Assembly: GCF_019049625.1 (NCBI RefSeq)
Contig: NZ_JAFMOY010000120.1
Coordinates: 57,681-121,680, forward strand
Direction: 5' to 3'
Origin: Rahnella ecdela
Lineage (GTDB): Bacteria > Pseudomonadota > Gammaproteobacteria > Enterobacterales > Enterobacteriaceae
Length of the DNA: 64,000 bases
This document shows, one piece after another, positions 28,313 to 37,430 of this stretch. The translations under genes and the position numbers were made by a program. The notes under the pieces were generated by a model. That model saw only the letters and a list, made by a program, of their open reading frames with translations. It was not told the origin of the DNA and did not search any database. Each line of letters begins with the position of its first letter. Position 1 is the stretch's first letter.

Positions 28313-28350
28313 GCAGTGAATAAGTGAGATATCTATTATGGACTGCATCA
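28313..28350. promoter_or_regulatory. Inverted repeat near the LysR promoter
   Basis: ATGCAGT (28313-28319) and ACTGCAT (28344-28350) are perfect inverted arms. The palindrome AGATATCT sits between them at 28329-28336. They begin 17 bases upstream of the LysR start codon, so an autoregulatory site is likely. The repeat is seen directly; the binding protein is inferred. Confidence 0.5.
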
Positions 28351-28439
28351 CTCAATTTTCCTAGATTGTGCGATGCCCCTTTGTAAAACAATCACCTCAG
28401 GTCGTTTTGCAGGCAAAGCGGGCAAATGACAGGGTTCGT

Positions 28440-28529
28440 CAAAACACGTTTTAGCTCGTGTGCCGCTATCAGTGATAGAAAGCGGGGCGAACGGTGGCAT
28501 TTGCACCGCTGGCGCATGATCGTGTTTTG
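28440..28529 (+). promoter_or_regulatory. Candidate structured leader of the purine permease gene
   Basis: A 9-bp outer stem (CAAAACACG 28440-28448 with CGTGTTTTG 28521-28529) encloses two hairpins: 28463-28485 (CCGCTATC/GATAG..CGG) and 28492-28508 (CGGTG/CACCG). Together they make a three-way-junction shape. The 5' outer strand can instead pair with the nearby CGTGT at 28457-28461, so two exclusive folds exist. A further stem (CACGTT/AACGTG) lies at 28555-28580 before the start codon at 28607. The fold could be a cis-regulatory RNA; it does not match the known purine riboswitch core. No promoter has been defined. Confidence 0.4.
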
Positions 28530-28606
28530 AAAAACAACACTAATAACAAGCGTGCACGTTTGAAAACCAGACTCAACGTGACCATGCGACCAAGAGATAC
28601 CTTCTC

Positions 28607-29902
28607 ATGTTAGAAAAAATATTTAAGTTAAAAGCTCACCGTACCAACGTGCGGACTGAGATTGTGGCAGGACTGACTACATTTTTAGCAATGGCCTATA
28701 TTCTGTTTGTTAACCCGTCTATTTTGGGCGCGACGGGGATGGATAAAGGCTCGGTATTTGTGGCAACTTGTCTTGCTGCCGCAATCGGTTCCGCACTGAT
28801 GGGCTTTATCGCCAACTACCCGATCGCACTGGCGCCGGGCATGGGTTTAAACGCCTTCTTCACTTATACCGTCGTGCTGCATATGGGTTACACGTGGCAG
28901 ATAGCGCTGGGTGCGGTTTTCCTCTCAGCATGTATTTTCTTCGCGTTATCCATCTTTAAAATCCGTGAATGGATTATCCGCAGTATTCCGTTGCCCCTGC
29001 GCTCGGCGATTGCGGCGGGTATTGGTTTATTCCTGGCGCTGATTGCGCTGGAAAACGCCGGAATCGTCATCGCTAACCCGGCTACGCTGGTTGGTCTGGG
29101 CGACCTGACCAAGCCGGGTCCGTTGTTCGCGATGCTGGGCTTCATTCTGATTGTGGTACTGGAAGCGCGTAAAATTACCGGCGCGGTTCTGATCGGCGTT
29201 CTGGCCGTGACCGTTTTGGCAATCGCACTGGGCTATTCGCCGTTTGGCGGCGTAATGTCTATGCCACCTTCCATTGCACCGACCTTCATGCAGCTCGACA
29301 TTAAAGGCGCATTCAACGTCTCGCTGATTAGCGTTGTGTTCGCGTTCCTGTTCGTGGATGTGTTCGACAACTCCGGTACACTGATTGGCGTGACCAAACG
29401 TGCAGGGCTGGCGGATGAAGACGGTAATATCCCGAAAATGGGCCGTGCGCTGGTGGCTGACAGTGCCGCTGCGTTGTTCGGTTCATTGCTGGGGACGTCA
29501 ACCACCACCAGTTATATCGAATCTGCTGCGGGCGTGAGCGCCGGTGGACGTACTGGTTTGACGGCGATTGTGGTTGCCATTCTGTTCCTGCTGAGTCTGT
29601 TCTTTGCTCCGCTGGCGGGCAGTGTTCCCGCATTTGCGACAGCTCCGGCTCTGCTGTTCATCGCGGTGCTGATGACGTCTGGTCTGGCAGAAATCGACTG
29701 GAAAGATATCACTGTTGCCGCGCCGGTGACCGTCACTGCGCTGACCATGCCGTTTACCTACTCTATCGCTAACGGTATCGCGTTTGGTTTCATCACCTGG
29801 ACGCTGGCAAAACTGCTGACCGGCCGGGCACGTGAACTGAATGCCGCGCTGGTTGTGCTGTCGATTCTGTTCGTGATTAAACTGGGCTGGCTGAGCGCGT
29901 AA
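28607..29902 (+). CDS. NCS2 family purine permease (adenine permease AdeP/AdeQ-like)
   Basis: 431 residues, about 12 to 14 transmembrane segments. It belongs to the AzgA branch of the nucleobase:cation symporter-2 family. Hallmarks include GLTTFLAMAYILFVNP near 23-38, ALAPGMGLNAFFTYTV, and VDVFDNSGTLIGVTKRAGLADEDG. These match E. coli AdeP/AdeQ better than the GhxP/GhxQ pair, so adenine or a broad purine range is likely. Transport is driven by protons. It is divergent from a LysR gene and preceded by a folded leader. With the guaD-xdh operon 12 kb away it could feed purine catabolism. Confidence 0.87.
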   Translation: MLEKIFKLKAHRTNVRTEIVAGLTTFLAMAYILFVNPSILGATGMDKGSVFVATCLAAAIGSALMGFIANYPIALAPGMGLNAFFTYTVVLHMGYTWQIALGAVFLSACIFFALSIFKIREWIIRSIPLPLRSAIAAGIGLFLALIALENAGIVIANPATLVGLGDLTKPGPLFAMLGFILIVVLEARKITGAVLIGVLAVTVLAIALGYSPFGGVMSMPPSIAPTFMQLDIKGAFNVSLISVVFAFLFVDVFDNSGTLIGVTKRAGLADEDGNIPKMGRALVADSAAALFGSLLGTSTTTSYIESAAGVSAGGRTGLTAIVVAILFLLSLFFAPLAGSVPAFATAPALLFIAVLMTSGLAEIDWKDITVAAPVTVTALTMPFTYSIANGIAFGFITWTLAKLLTGRARELNAALVVLSILFVIKLGWLSA

Positions 29903-29920
29903 TCCGCTTTCGGTTATCAG

Positions 29921-29952
29921 AAAGGCGCGGGCAAGTTTGCCGCGCCTTTTTT
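29921..29952 (+). terminator. Rho-independent terminator of the purine permease gene
   Basis: AAAGGCGCGG ... CCGCGCCTTTTTT forms a strong GC stem with a T-run, about 20 bases after the stop. Confidence 0.85.
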
Positions 29953-29977
29953 GTTGTCCTGATAAAATGCAGGCAAT

Positions 29978-30003
29978 AAAAAAAGCAGCCAAAGCTGCTT
30001 TTC
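29978..30003 (-). terminator. Rho-independent terminator of ydfG
   Basis: AAAAAAAGCAGC-CAAA-GCTGCTTTT: on the minus strand this is a stem followed by TTTTTTT, 20 bases beyond the ydfG stop. Confidence 0.85.
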
Positions 30004-30023
30004 TTGTAAATCAGGAAGCAAAA

Positions 30024-30773
30024 TCACGCTTCTCGATGTACCTGCAAACCGGCCAGAGACTGGCTGACTGGCATCATTTCGATGCTGTTGATATTGACGT
30101 GCTCAGGCAGGGTTGAAACCCAGAACACGGATTCGGCGACGTCTGTCGCAGTGAGCGGGTTGGTGTTGTCGTAGGTTTTGCTGACTTTCTCATCGTCGCC
30201 TTTAAAGCGCACGTTAGAGAATTCTGTTCCGCCGCACAGGCCAGGTTCGATGTTGGTGACACGCACGTGGGTACCGTGCAGATCAGTGCGCAGATTCAGG
30301 CTGAACTGACGAACGAATGCTTTAGTCGCGCCGTAAACGTTACCACCCGCATACGGCCAGTTGCCTGCGGTAGAACCGATGTTGATTACGTGACCGGTAT
30401 TGCGTTCAACCATGCCCGGCAGTACCGCCCGGGTCATGTACACCAGACCTTTGGTGTTGGTGTCGATCATCTTGTCCCAGTCTTCCAGCGATGCTTTGTC
30501 GGCTTTTTCCATACCGAGCGCGAGACCGGCGTTGTTCACCAAAACGTCGATATTGCGCCAGTCAGCAGGCAGGCTGTCGAGCGCATCCTGAATAGAAGCG
30601 CGGTTAGTGACGTCCAGCTCAACTGCGTAGAGTGCGTCTCCCAGTTCGGCTTTCAGGTCATCCAGACGCTCTTTGCGGCGGCCGGATGCAATCACTTTGT
30701 GGCCTTCTTTAACAAATCTACGTGCGATTTCTGCACCAAATCCGGCGGTAGCGCCGGTAACAAAAATAATCAT
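30024..30773 (-). CDS. ydfG: NADP-dependent 3-hydroxy acid dehydrogenase (short-chain)
   Basis: 249 residues (E. coli YdfG 248), starting at MIIFVTGATAGFG with GAGGA upstream; a longer frame is rejected. Nucleotide-binding TGATAGFG lies at 6-13, followed by the NNAG motif. Catalytic Ser, Tyr and Lys are in NIGSTAG, and in VYGATKAF. The IEPGL..GTEFSNVRFKGDD stretch is diagnostic of YdfG. The E. coli enzyme oxidises serine and 3-hydroxy acids and reduces malonic semialdehyde, a toxic product of pyrimidine breakdown. It is a single gene with its own terminator. Confidence 0.95.
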   Translation of the reverse strand: MIIFVTGATAGFGAEIARRFVKEGHKVIASGRRKERLDDLKAELGDALYAVELDVTNRASIQDALDSLPADWRNIDVLVNNAGLALGMEKADKASLEDWDKMIDTNTKGLVYMTRAVLPGMVERNTGHVINIGSTAGNWPYAGGNVYGATKAFVRQFSLNLRTDLHGTHVRVTNIEPGLCGGTEFSNVRFKGDDEKVSKTYDNTNPLTATDVAESVFWVSTLPEHVNINSIEMMPVSQSLAGLQVHREA

Positions 30774-30898
30774 CCCGGTATTCCTCTGTTTTAAGCAAGG
30801 TGCGCACGAGGCGCACAAAAGAAACTCTGTAAGTATTAACACAAAAATAACGAGACCGGCATCATCTACCGGTCTCAGTGCGTATCATTTTGTTGCGG

Positions 30899-31954
30899 TT
30901 ACTTCTTCAGATAAGGCGCGATAAGCGATAAATCCACCGCAGAAAGACGGTCGGGTGCGGTCTGCGCCTGATGCCAATAAGGGTATAATAAAGGTAACTG
31001 GCTGACTTTATTAAGTCTTTCAATTTCTTCGTTTTTGAGAGTCAAATCAGCGGCGAGCAGGTTATCCTGCAACTGTGTGTCGTTACGCGCGCCGACAATC
31101 ACTGAGGTCACCTGAGGACGGGCAATCAGCCACGCCAGCGCAATCTGCGCCGCTGAAACACCGCGGGCTTCGGCGATTTCTACCAGCACATCCACCACAT
31201 CGTACAATGCGCTTTCATCGCGTACCGGCGGTTCGCCCCAGTCAGCCAGATGGCGCGTGCCTTCCGGTGCCGCCTGATTACGGCGGTATTTACCGGAAAG
31301 CAGACCGCCCGCCAGCGGACTCCACACCAGCACGCCGAGCCCCTGATCCTGCGCCACCGGCAGCAATTCATATTCCGCTTCACGTGCCTGCAGCGTGTAA
31401 TGAATCTGCTGGCTGACCGGGCGGATATAATGATTCGCCTGCGCCACGCCCAGCGTTTTCATGATGTGCCAGGCGGAAAAATTCGATACGCCGACATATC
31501 GGACTTTGCCGCTGGAAACCAGATCATCCAGCGCGCGCAGTGTTTCTTCCAGCGGCGTCAGACCGTCCCATTCATGCAACTGATACAAATCCAGATAATC
31601 GGTGTTCAGACGTTTCAGACTGGCTTCGCAGGCGCGCAGAATATGATGACGGGACGAACCGCGATCGTTCGGGCCTTCACCCATCGGAAAACGGGCTTTG
31701 CTGGCGACCAGCACGTCGTGGCGTTTGCTGCCCAGGGCCTTGCCTAAAATGACTTCAGACTCACCGCCGGAATACACGTCGGCGGTGTCGAACAGATTAA
31801 TTCCGGCATCGAGGCACAAGCCGATCTGGCGCTGTGCGGCGCCGACGTCAGTTTGTCCTGTTTTGGCAAATTTACCCTGGCCACCAAACGTCATGGTGCC
31901 GAGGCTTAAAACTGAAACTTTCAGACCAGAATGGCCTAACAAACGGTATTCCAT
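30899..31954 (-). CDS. Aldo/keto reductase
   Basis: 351 residues of the AKR (beta/alpha)8 barrel. The catalytic Asp and Tyr are in LFDTADVYSGGESE (about 54-67), Lys in VASKARF, and His in YQLHEWDG. The NADPH-binding C-terminus has VIVGARNDTQLQDNL. It resembles the large group of AKRs related to YajO/Tas; the substrate cannot be told. GGAGA precedes the ATG. Next on the strand is an MFS exporter gene, upstream, separated by 47 bases, so the two may be co-transcribed. Confidence 0.85.
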   Translation of the reverse strand: MEYRLLGHSGLKVSVLSLGTMTFGGQGKFAKTGQTDVGAAQRQIGLCLDAGINLFDTADVYSGGESEVILGKALGSKRHDVLVASKARFPMGEGPNDRGSSRHHILRACEASLKRLNTDYLDLYQLHEWDGLTPLEETLRALDDLVSSGKVRYVGVSNFSAWHIMKTLGVAQANHYIRPVSQQIHYTLQAREAEYELLPVAQDQGLGVLVWSPLAGGLLSGKYRRNQAAPEGTRHLADWGEPPVRDESALYDVVDVLVEIAEARGVSAAQIALAWLIARPQVTSVIVGARNDTQLQDNLLAADLTLKNEEIERLNKVSQLPLLYPYWHQAQTAPDRLSAVDLSLIAPYLKK

Positions 31955-32001
31955 GGTATTTCTCCATTTTACGGAAACGTGATTTCAGTCTGACCGTGCC
32001 A

Positions 32002-33447
32002 TTATTTTTCCGGCACAGCCGGTCGGGTTACAGATTCTTTTTTACGCCGTATTTCATCGCCCGCGGTTTTGTCGAGCGTCAGGCTGTCCAGCGTACCTGC
32101 CAGCGAAAACAGACCAATGATGATAAATGCGATATGAAAAACGTCCGTCTGAAGTGTGTCGCTGGGCGGTAAAAAATGTCCGGCAATACGCAGGGAAAGC
32201 GCGCCGATGGCAATTCCCAGACCGGTAGAAAGCTGCTGAGCTGTATTAAACAGCGTATTCGCACCGCTCATCTGTCCGGCAGGAACCTGCGAGAATGCCA
32301 GCGTATTCAGCGCAGTAAACTGCATTGAACGGCTCATGCCACTGGCGAATAACAGCAGAAGCGTCAGCGCGGTCGGCACTTCTGGCGTCAGCAACGCACA
32401 GGCAAAAATCGTCGCAGAGTTCAGTAAGCCGTTAACCAGCATAATCGACTTAAAGCGGAAACGATGCAAAATCGCGGAGGTAAAAGGCTTCATCGCCAGA
32501 TTTCCGGCAAAGACTGACAGTACCAGCAGACCGGCGTCAAAAGCACTCATGCCATAACCCAGCTGGAACATCAGCGGCAGCAGAAATGGCAGGGCGCCGA
32601 TGGCTACGCGAAACAGTGAACCGCCATAAATCGTGACCGCGTAACTTTTTATTTTCAGCGCCACCAGCGGCAGCAACGGATAAGCGGTACGTTTCGAATG
32701 CCAGACGGCCAGCGCACCGAGGATCAGCGCGCCGCTGACCATTGAGACTGGCTTCCAGTCGATATTGCCCTGATTAAACATATCCAGTCCGAAAATCAGC
32801 CCGAGGCAGGCCGCACCGGTCAGCACTAAACCGGTGATATCAAACGGCACACCTTTTTCTCCAGGGATCTGCGGAATAAGCCTGCGGGCAAATAACAGTG
32901 CGACAACGCCCAGCGGAACATTAAGGATAAAAATCCAGTGCCAGGATGCGTAAGTGGTAATGAAACCACCCAGCGGCGGCCCGAGGATCGGCGCTACCAG
33001 CCCCGGCCAGGTAATCGTGGCGATGGCGCGGATCAGATCTGATTTTTGTGTGTTTTTCAGTACCACTAATCGCCCGACCGGCACCATCAGCGCACCGGCA
33101 AAACCCTGCAACATGCGTGCGGCCGTAAAGGTGCCGAGACTGACGCTGGCGGAACACAGCACCGATGCGAGAGTGAAAAGAACCAGAGCCAGCGAGAACA
33201 CATTGCGCGTACCAAATCGGTTAGCAATCCATCCGCTGGCAGGAATAAACACGGTGAGTGTAAGAATATAGGCCGAAACACCGATATTCATATCCACCGG
33301 ATGCACGCCGAAATCTTTCGCCATCTGCGGCAGCGCCGTAACGATAACCGTGGCGTCGAGATTTTCCATAAAGAAAGCCCCGGCGACCAGCAGCGGCAAC
33401 GCAGAACCCGGTGGAAGAGAGAATTTTTTGTTAGAGAAGAAGCTCAT
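32002..33447 (-). CDS. MFS transporter, DHA2 (14-helix) drug exporter family
   Basis: 481 residues from the MSFFSNKK start; an ORF extension of 16 codons is possible, and neither start has a good ribosome site. About 14 membrane helices are visible. The family motif ENLDATVIVTALPQMA lies in helix 1, WIANRFGTR after helix 2, and GPPLGGFI in helix 5 (antiporter motif). DHA2 members such as EmrB export drugs and organic compounds with protons. No membrane-fusion partner gene (EmrA-like) is adjacent, so it probably works alone in the inner membrane. Confidence 0.82.
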   Translation of the reverse strand: MSFFSNKKFSLPPGSALPLLVAGAFFMENLDATVIVTALPQMAKDFGVHPVDMNIGVSAYILTLTVFIPASGWIANRFGTRNVFSLALVLFTLASVLCSASVSLGTFTAARMLQGFAGALMVPVGRLVVLKNTQKSDLIRAIATITWPGLVAPILGPPLGGFITTYASWHWIFILNVPLGVVALLFARRLIPQIPGEKGVPFDITGLVLTGAACLGLIFGLDMFNQGNIDWKPVSMVSGALILGALAVWHSKRTAYPLLPLVALKIKSYAVTIYGGSLFRVAIGALPFLLPLMFQLGYGMSAFDAGLLVLSVFAGNLAMKPFTSAILHRFRFKSIMLVNGLLNSATIFACALLTPEVPTALTLLLLFASGMSRSMQFTALNTLAFSQVPAGQMSGANTLFNTAQQLSTGLGIAIGALSLRIAGHFLPPSDTLQTDVFHIAFIIIGLFSLAGTLDSLTLDKTAGDEIRRKKESVTRPAVPEK

Positions 33448-33520
33448 AGAAGGTAAGCGCGCTAATGAAACTGGCAAAGCCTGAGCATAGCGCATTGGAG
33501 TGAGGCGTCAATGGTTTAGC

Positions 33521-33543
33521 ATCTCCCCCGCAGAGGGGGAGAT
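33521..33543. repeat. Intergenic CT-rich palindrome, copy 3
   Basis: ATCTCCCCC-GCAGA-GGGGGAGAT is a perfect 9-bp stem. It lies 15 bases beyond the stop of the sugar ABC ATPase gene, without a T-run. Same family as the elements at 22385, 26115 and 53967. Confidence 0.65.
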
Positions 33544-33557
33544 TTAAGCCGGGAAAA

Positions 33558-34646
33558 CTAAACTTCTGCCAGCCTTTCTCCCGTTTGTGCATCAAACAAA
33601 TGTATCGCTTCGCTGTCAGCTTCCAGATACAACGGCTGATCGGCACTGACACGAGCGCGTCCGGCGAACTGGACATGCAGCGGGAAACCGCTCCAGTCGA
33701 TGTGCAGCAGGCTGCTTTCGCCGGTGACTTCCAGCAGCCGCAATGTGGCTGCCGGTTGTGCGCTGTGTTGTACCGGCCGGATATCGTGCGGGCGCAGGCC
33801 GAGCGTGACAGGCTGTCCATCGGCATGACGCGCCTGGAGCGCCCATTTTTCCGGCAATGCGAACCACAGCTGATTGCAGGTGACACCCGGCTGACCGGCG
33901 ATATTCTGGAAAACACCGCTGAGCAGATTCATTGGCGGCGAGCCGATAAATCGCGCCACAAAGGTGTTCACCGGCTTGTCGTAAATCGACAGCGGGTCAC
34001 CCTGTTGCACGATAAACCCGTCTTTCATTACCACGATGTTATCGGCCAGCGTCATCGCCTCGATTTGATCGTGCGTCACGTACACGGTAGTGGTGCGAAA
34101 CTGCTGATGCAGGGATTTGATTTCTGCCCTTAACTCCATGCGCAGCTGGGCATCGAGGTTGGAAAGGGGTTCATCGAACAGAAACACTTTAGGGTTACGC
34201 ACTAATGCACGGCCCATCGCCACACGCTGGCGCTGACCGCCGGACAAATCCTTCGGCAGGCGTTTGAGCAAGTGATCAATCCCCAGCACTTTTGCCGCCT
34301 GTTGCACTTTGGCCTGCTGCTCGGCTTTCGGTACTTTTTTCACCTGCATGTGGAACGCCATGTTCTCGGCCACCGTCAGGTGCGGATACAGCGCGTAACT
34401 CTGGAACACCATCGCGATATCACGATCGGCAGGGTCGAAATTATTGATCTGCTGCTTATCGAGCAGAATGTCACCGTCAGACAGGGATTCCAGCCCGGCC
34501 AGCAGGCGCAGCAAAGTGGATTTTCCGCAGCCGGACGGGCCAACCAGTACGGTGAAACTGCCGTCGGGAATAGTCAGATCCAGCGGTTTGAGGACCTGCA
34601 CTTTGCCATAATGTTTGGCGACTTTTACCAGTTCTACCAGAGCCAT
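33558..34646 (-). CDS. Sugar ABC transporter ATP-binding protein (MalK/UgpC type)
   Basis: 362 residues. Walker A GPSGCGKST is at 36-44, the signature LSGGQ at 134-138, Walker B VFLFDEP at 154-160, and the switch His in VTHDQ. A C-terminal TOBE/OB regulatory domain (about 240-362) is typical of MalK/UgpC ATPases that serve carbohydrate importers. Its ATG follows the kinase stop codon directly, with no gap. It is the last gene of a five-gene operon: binding protein, two permeases, kinase, ATPase. Confidence 0.9.
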   Translation of the reverse strand: MALVELVKVAKHYGKVQVLKPLDLTIPDGSFTVLVGPSGCGKSTLLRLLAGLESLSDGDILLDKQQINNFDPADRDIAMVFQSYALYPHLTVAENMAFHMQVKKVPKAEQQAKVQQAAKVLGIDHLLKRLPKDLSGGQRQRVAMGRALVRNPKVFLFDEPLSNLDAQLRMELRAEIKSLHQQFRTTTVYVTHDQIEAMTLADNIVVMKDGFIVQQGDPLSIYDKPVNTFVARFIGSPPMNLLSGVFQNIAGQPGVTCNQLWFALPEKWALQARHADGQPVTLGLRPHDIRPVQHSAQPAATLRLLEVTGESSLLHIDWSGFPLHVQFAGRARVSADQPLYLEADSEAIHLFDAQTGERLAEV

Positions 34647-35624
34647 TTAGATTTTCTCCACAAGGCCAAAAAGCGATTGCCAGTCAGGATAACGGCGCGG
34701 GGAACTGCTGATGGCACAACCGGCAACGCGTACTCCCCATTGCAGCGCCGTGGCAGGCGGCAGGCCATAAATCAGCGCGGATAAAAATCCGGCGTTAAAA
34801 CTGTCTCCGGCACCGATGGTATCGACTACATCGACCGGTTCAGCGCGCTGGTGCAGCGTCAGGTTTTTAGCCCATAAATGCGCGCCATCCGGCCCGCATT
34901 TTGCTACACAAAAAGCATTGTCCGCCATTTTCTCCAGCAAGCTCAGCGCGGCCGAATCCAGCGTTTCGGCATCCGCCAGTCCGAGCGTTTCCACTTCATT
35001 GAGCAGTAGCGCATCGCAATACGGCAACCATTTTGCCGCCTGTTCACGTAACGTCTCGCTCCAGTCTTCCGGCGGCCAGCCGCTGTCTATTGCCACCTGA
35101 TAGCCACGCTGTTTCAGCGTTGCCAGCAGTTGCGGGTATTGCGCATAAAGCGCGGTACACAGCCAGGTGCCGCAGAGCAATACCCAGTCGCCGGTCTGCG
35201 CTTTATCCGGGATTTGCGCCAGTACGTCCTGCATGGACAAACGCACGATGTGCCCCTGATTGCTGAAAAACGTCCGTTCGTGATCAGGATGCGTTACCCC
35301 AAACGTCAGCGACGTTTCGCAATCATAAGCTGGCCAGAGCGGTGCGCTTTCCGGGAACATATCAGCCAGCCAGCCGCTGAACTGGTCATTGCCCTGATTG
35401 GCGACCAGACGAAAAGGGGAGCCAAGCGCGGACAGCGCCAGCGCGCAATTACCGGCAGAACCGCCGGGGCGCAGAGAACTGCTTTCGAGCATCGCTTCAG
35501 TGCCTTTTTTCGGCCATTCCTGCAGCGTGCTCATGATTAAATCCACATTGATATTGCCCGTCACGTACAGCGTGGCGCGGGTTTCAGGTCGGGTTATCAT
35601 TGATGAGGTTTCCCTGATGTTCAT
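34647..35624 (-). CDS. PfkB-family carbohydrate kinase
   Basis: 325 residues of the ribokinase fold. It opens with YVTGNINVDLIMS and the substrate region GGSAGNCALALSALG (about 54-68). The PfkB signature 2, DTIGAGDSFNAGFLSAL, holds the catalytic Asp near residue 277. Such enzymes phosphorylate sugars such as fructose, ribose or 2-keto-deoxygluconate. Here it likely phosphorylates the imported sugar after entry. It sits inside the transporter operon, 2 bases after the permease stop and abutting the ATPase gene. The exact sugar is not deducible. Confidence 0.87.
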   Translation of the reverse strand: MNIRETSSMITRPETRATLYVTGNINVDLIMSTLQEWPKKGTEAMLESSSLRPGGSAGNCALALSALGSPFRLVANQGNDQFSGWLADMFPESAPLWPAYDCETSLTFGVTHPDHERTFFSNQGHIVRLSMQDVLAQIPDKAQTGDWVLLCGTWLCTALYAQYPQLLATLKQRGYQVAIDSGWPPEDWSETLREQAAKWLPYCDALLLNEVETLGLADAETLDSAALSLLEKMADNAFCVAKCGPDGAHLWAKNLTLHQRAEPVDVVDTIGAGDSFNAGFLSALIYGLPPATALQWGVRVAGCAISSSPRRYPDWQSLFGLVEKI

Positions 35625-35626
35625 AA

Positions 35627-36466
35627 TCAGCCCTTGCTGCCGCCGGCGGTTAACCCGCTGACCAGTGTTTTTTGCAGCCAGAGCGCAATAAAGAGCGGCG
35701 GAATGGCCGCAAGAATGCCGACGGCAGCAATCAGCCCGTCGTCGGTGGCGCGCCCGGCAGTGAAACCGGCAATGGTCACCGGCAACGTCTGGGCGTTGAT
35801 ATTATTGGTAAACAGCAATGCGTAGAAAAACTCATCCCACGCCAGCAGCCAGCCGAACATAGCGGAGGCGCCGAGCGCCGGTTTCGCCAGCGGCAATGTA
35901 ATGCGCAGCAATACCTGCCAGTAACGCAGCCCGTCGAGGCGTGAAGCTTGTTCGATATCAACCGGAAGCGCATCGAACTGGTTTTTCAGCATCCAGGTCA
36001 GGAACGGCAAAATCATTGAGCAATACACCAGAATCAGCCCGATATGCGTGTTCAGCAGGGTCAGTTTTTCCAGAATGAAGTACAGCGGCAGCACGAACGC
36101 CACCGGTGGCACCATGTAAATCGCCAGACTGCCGAACAGCCAGCCGTCACGTCCGGGATAGCGGGAAAAGCTGTACGCAGCCGGAATAGCCAGCAGCAGT
36201 GAAATCACCGTTGCGCCACACGCCACCAGCAAACTGTTGCCCAGCGCGTGCAAAAACAGCGCGCCGGGTGTTCCGGCCTGCAAGGTCAGCAGGCTGGCGT
36301 AACGGCTGAAATCCCAGTGACGCGGTAGCCATTCGAGCGGAATGCGGGTCAGATCTTCCGCCGAACTGACGCTCATCAGGAACATCCATAACAGCGGCGC
36401 AAGAATAGAAACCGCCAGCACCAGTGCGGCGACATAGCGTAAAACGAGTCGGATTTTCTGTTTCAT
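35627..36466 (-). CDS. Sugar ABC transporter permease (MalG/UgpE type)
   Basis: 279 residues, six predicted membrane helices. The EAA loop of binding-protein-dependent permeases is visible: DIEQASRLDGLRYWQVLLRITLPLAKPAL (about 170-198). The C-terminus is GGSKG. Its ATG overlaps the stop of the upstream permease gene (ATGA), which indicates translational coupling. It forms the channel with the other permease. Confidence 0.9.
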   Translation of the reverse strand: MKQKIRLVLRYVAALVLAVSILAPLLWMFLMSVSSAEDLTRIPLEWLPRHWDFSRYASLLTLQAGTPGALFLHALGNSLLVACGATVISLLLAIPAAYSFSRYPGRDGWLFGSLAIYMVPPVAFVLPLYFILEKLTLLNTHIGLILVYCSMILPFLTWMLKNQFDALPVDIEQASRLDGLRYWQVLLRITLPLAKPALGASAMFGWLLAWDEFFYALLFTNNINAQTLPVTIAGFTAGRATDDGLIAAVGILAAIPPLFIALWLQKTLVSGLTAGGSKG

Positions 36467-37365
36467 TCGGCGCTCCCTGAACGGCGCTGGCGCAATAACA
36501 TCACCATATAAATCAGAATAAGCAGGGCACAGATCAGTGTCATAAGAATGGCGTAAGCTGCGCCGCTGCCTGCACGCAGATAGCTGAAGGATTCCTGATA
36601 GACAAAGAAACTGACGGTTTTCGTGCTGTCGAGAGGGCCCCCGCGGGTCATCACATAAATGATGTCGAAGACCTTAAACGCGTCGATGGTGCGCAGAATA
36701 AGCGCCACCGCCAGCGGAGCGGCAATGGCCGGTAAGGTGATTTTACGAAAACGACGGAATGCCGATGCGCCGTCAAGCCGTGCCGCTTCGAACAAATCCT
36801 CGGGAATGGTTTGCAGCGCCGCCAGCACCAGCAGGGTGATCAGCGGGTAGTTTTTCCAGATATCAGCGAACATCACGGCGTTAATGGCCGAAGACGGATC
36901 GCCCAACCAGCTGCGGTAGGCATCAATCAGCCCGAGCTGAGAAAGCAGGGCGTTGATGCTGCCGTAATCCGGATTGAAGTTCAGCCGCCACATGGTGGCG
37001 TTGACGATAGTCGGCAGTGCCCACGGCAAAATTACCAGTACGCGCAGGGCGCTGCGCCCCCAAAATTGCTGGTTCAGCAGCAGCGCAACCAGCACGCCGA
37101 TAATGCCTTCGATAACGACCGAAACAACGGTGAAATACAGCGTACGCCAGAGTGCTGCGCGAAAATCAGGATCCGTCAGGGCATAGATAAAATTATCGCT
37201 GCCCACCCAGTTGGGCGCAGAACCGTCACCAATTAAACCGGCATCGGTAAAGCTGAGCCACAGCGTGCGGGCGAGCGGCCAGGCGGTCAGCAGAAACATC
37301 ATCAGTAACATGGGTGCAAGAAGCAACCAGGCCTGACGGCGCTCGCGTTGGGGTAAAGTCAGCAT
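36463..37365 (-). CDS. Sugar ABC transporter permease (MalF/UgpA type)
   Basis: 300 residues, six predicted helices. The EAA loop reads LFEAARLDGASAFRRFRKITLPAIAAPL (about 194-221). The N-terminus is RERRQAWLLLAPML, the common form in this family. It is separated from the upstream binding-protein gene by 65 bases containing a GC-rich hairpin, so its expression may be lower than that of the binding protein. Confidence 0.9.
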   Translation of the reverse strand: MLTLPQRERRQAWLLLAPMLLMMFLLTAWPLARTLWLSFTDAGLIGDGSAPNWVGSDNFIYALTDPDFRAALWRTLYFTVVSVVIEGIIGVLVALLLNQQFWGRSALRVLVILPWALPTIVNATMWRLNFNPDYGSINALLSQLGLIDAYRSWLGDPSSAINAVMFADIWKNYPLITLLVLAALQTIPEDLFEAARLDGASAFRRFRKITLPAIAAPLAVALILRTIDAFKVFDIIYVMTRGGPLDSTKTVSFFVYQESFSYLRAGSGAAYAILMTLICALLILIYMVMLLRQRRSGSAE

Positions 37366-37379
37366 TCAGTTTTCCCAGA

Positions 37380-37403
37380 CCCGTCCGGCCGAAACCGGGC
37401 GGG
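37380..37403. other. Intercistronic hairpin between binding protein and permease genes
   Basis: CCCG-TCCGGCCGAAACCGGG-CGGG gives a compact GC stem in the 65-base gap. Such stem-loops after periplasmic binding protein genes are known, as in malE-malF, to stabilise the upstream message and reduce downstream expression. The role here is inferred. Confidence 0.5.
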
Positions 37404-37430
37404 CTTCATTGTTGTGTTGGCTTTAAAAAC

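Noticed and set aside
28551..28570. PurR box upstream of the purine permease
   Set aside because: Only about half of the consensus (CACGTTTG) matches, too weak to call.
28440..28606. Known purine riboswitch before the permease gene
   Set aside because: The junction bases and loop-loop sequences of the guanine/adenine riboswitch are not present; kept only as an unclassified structure.
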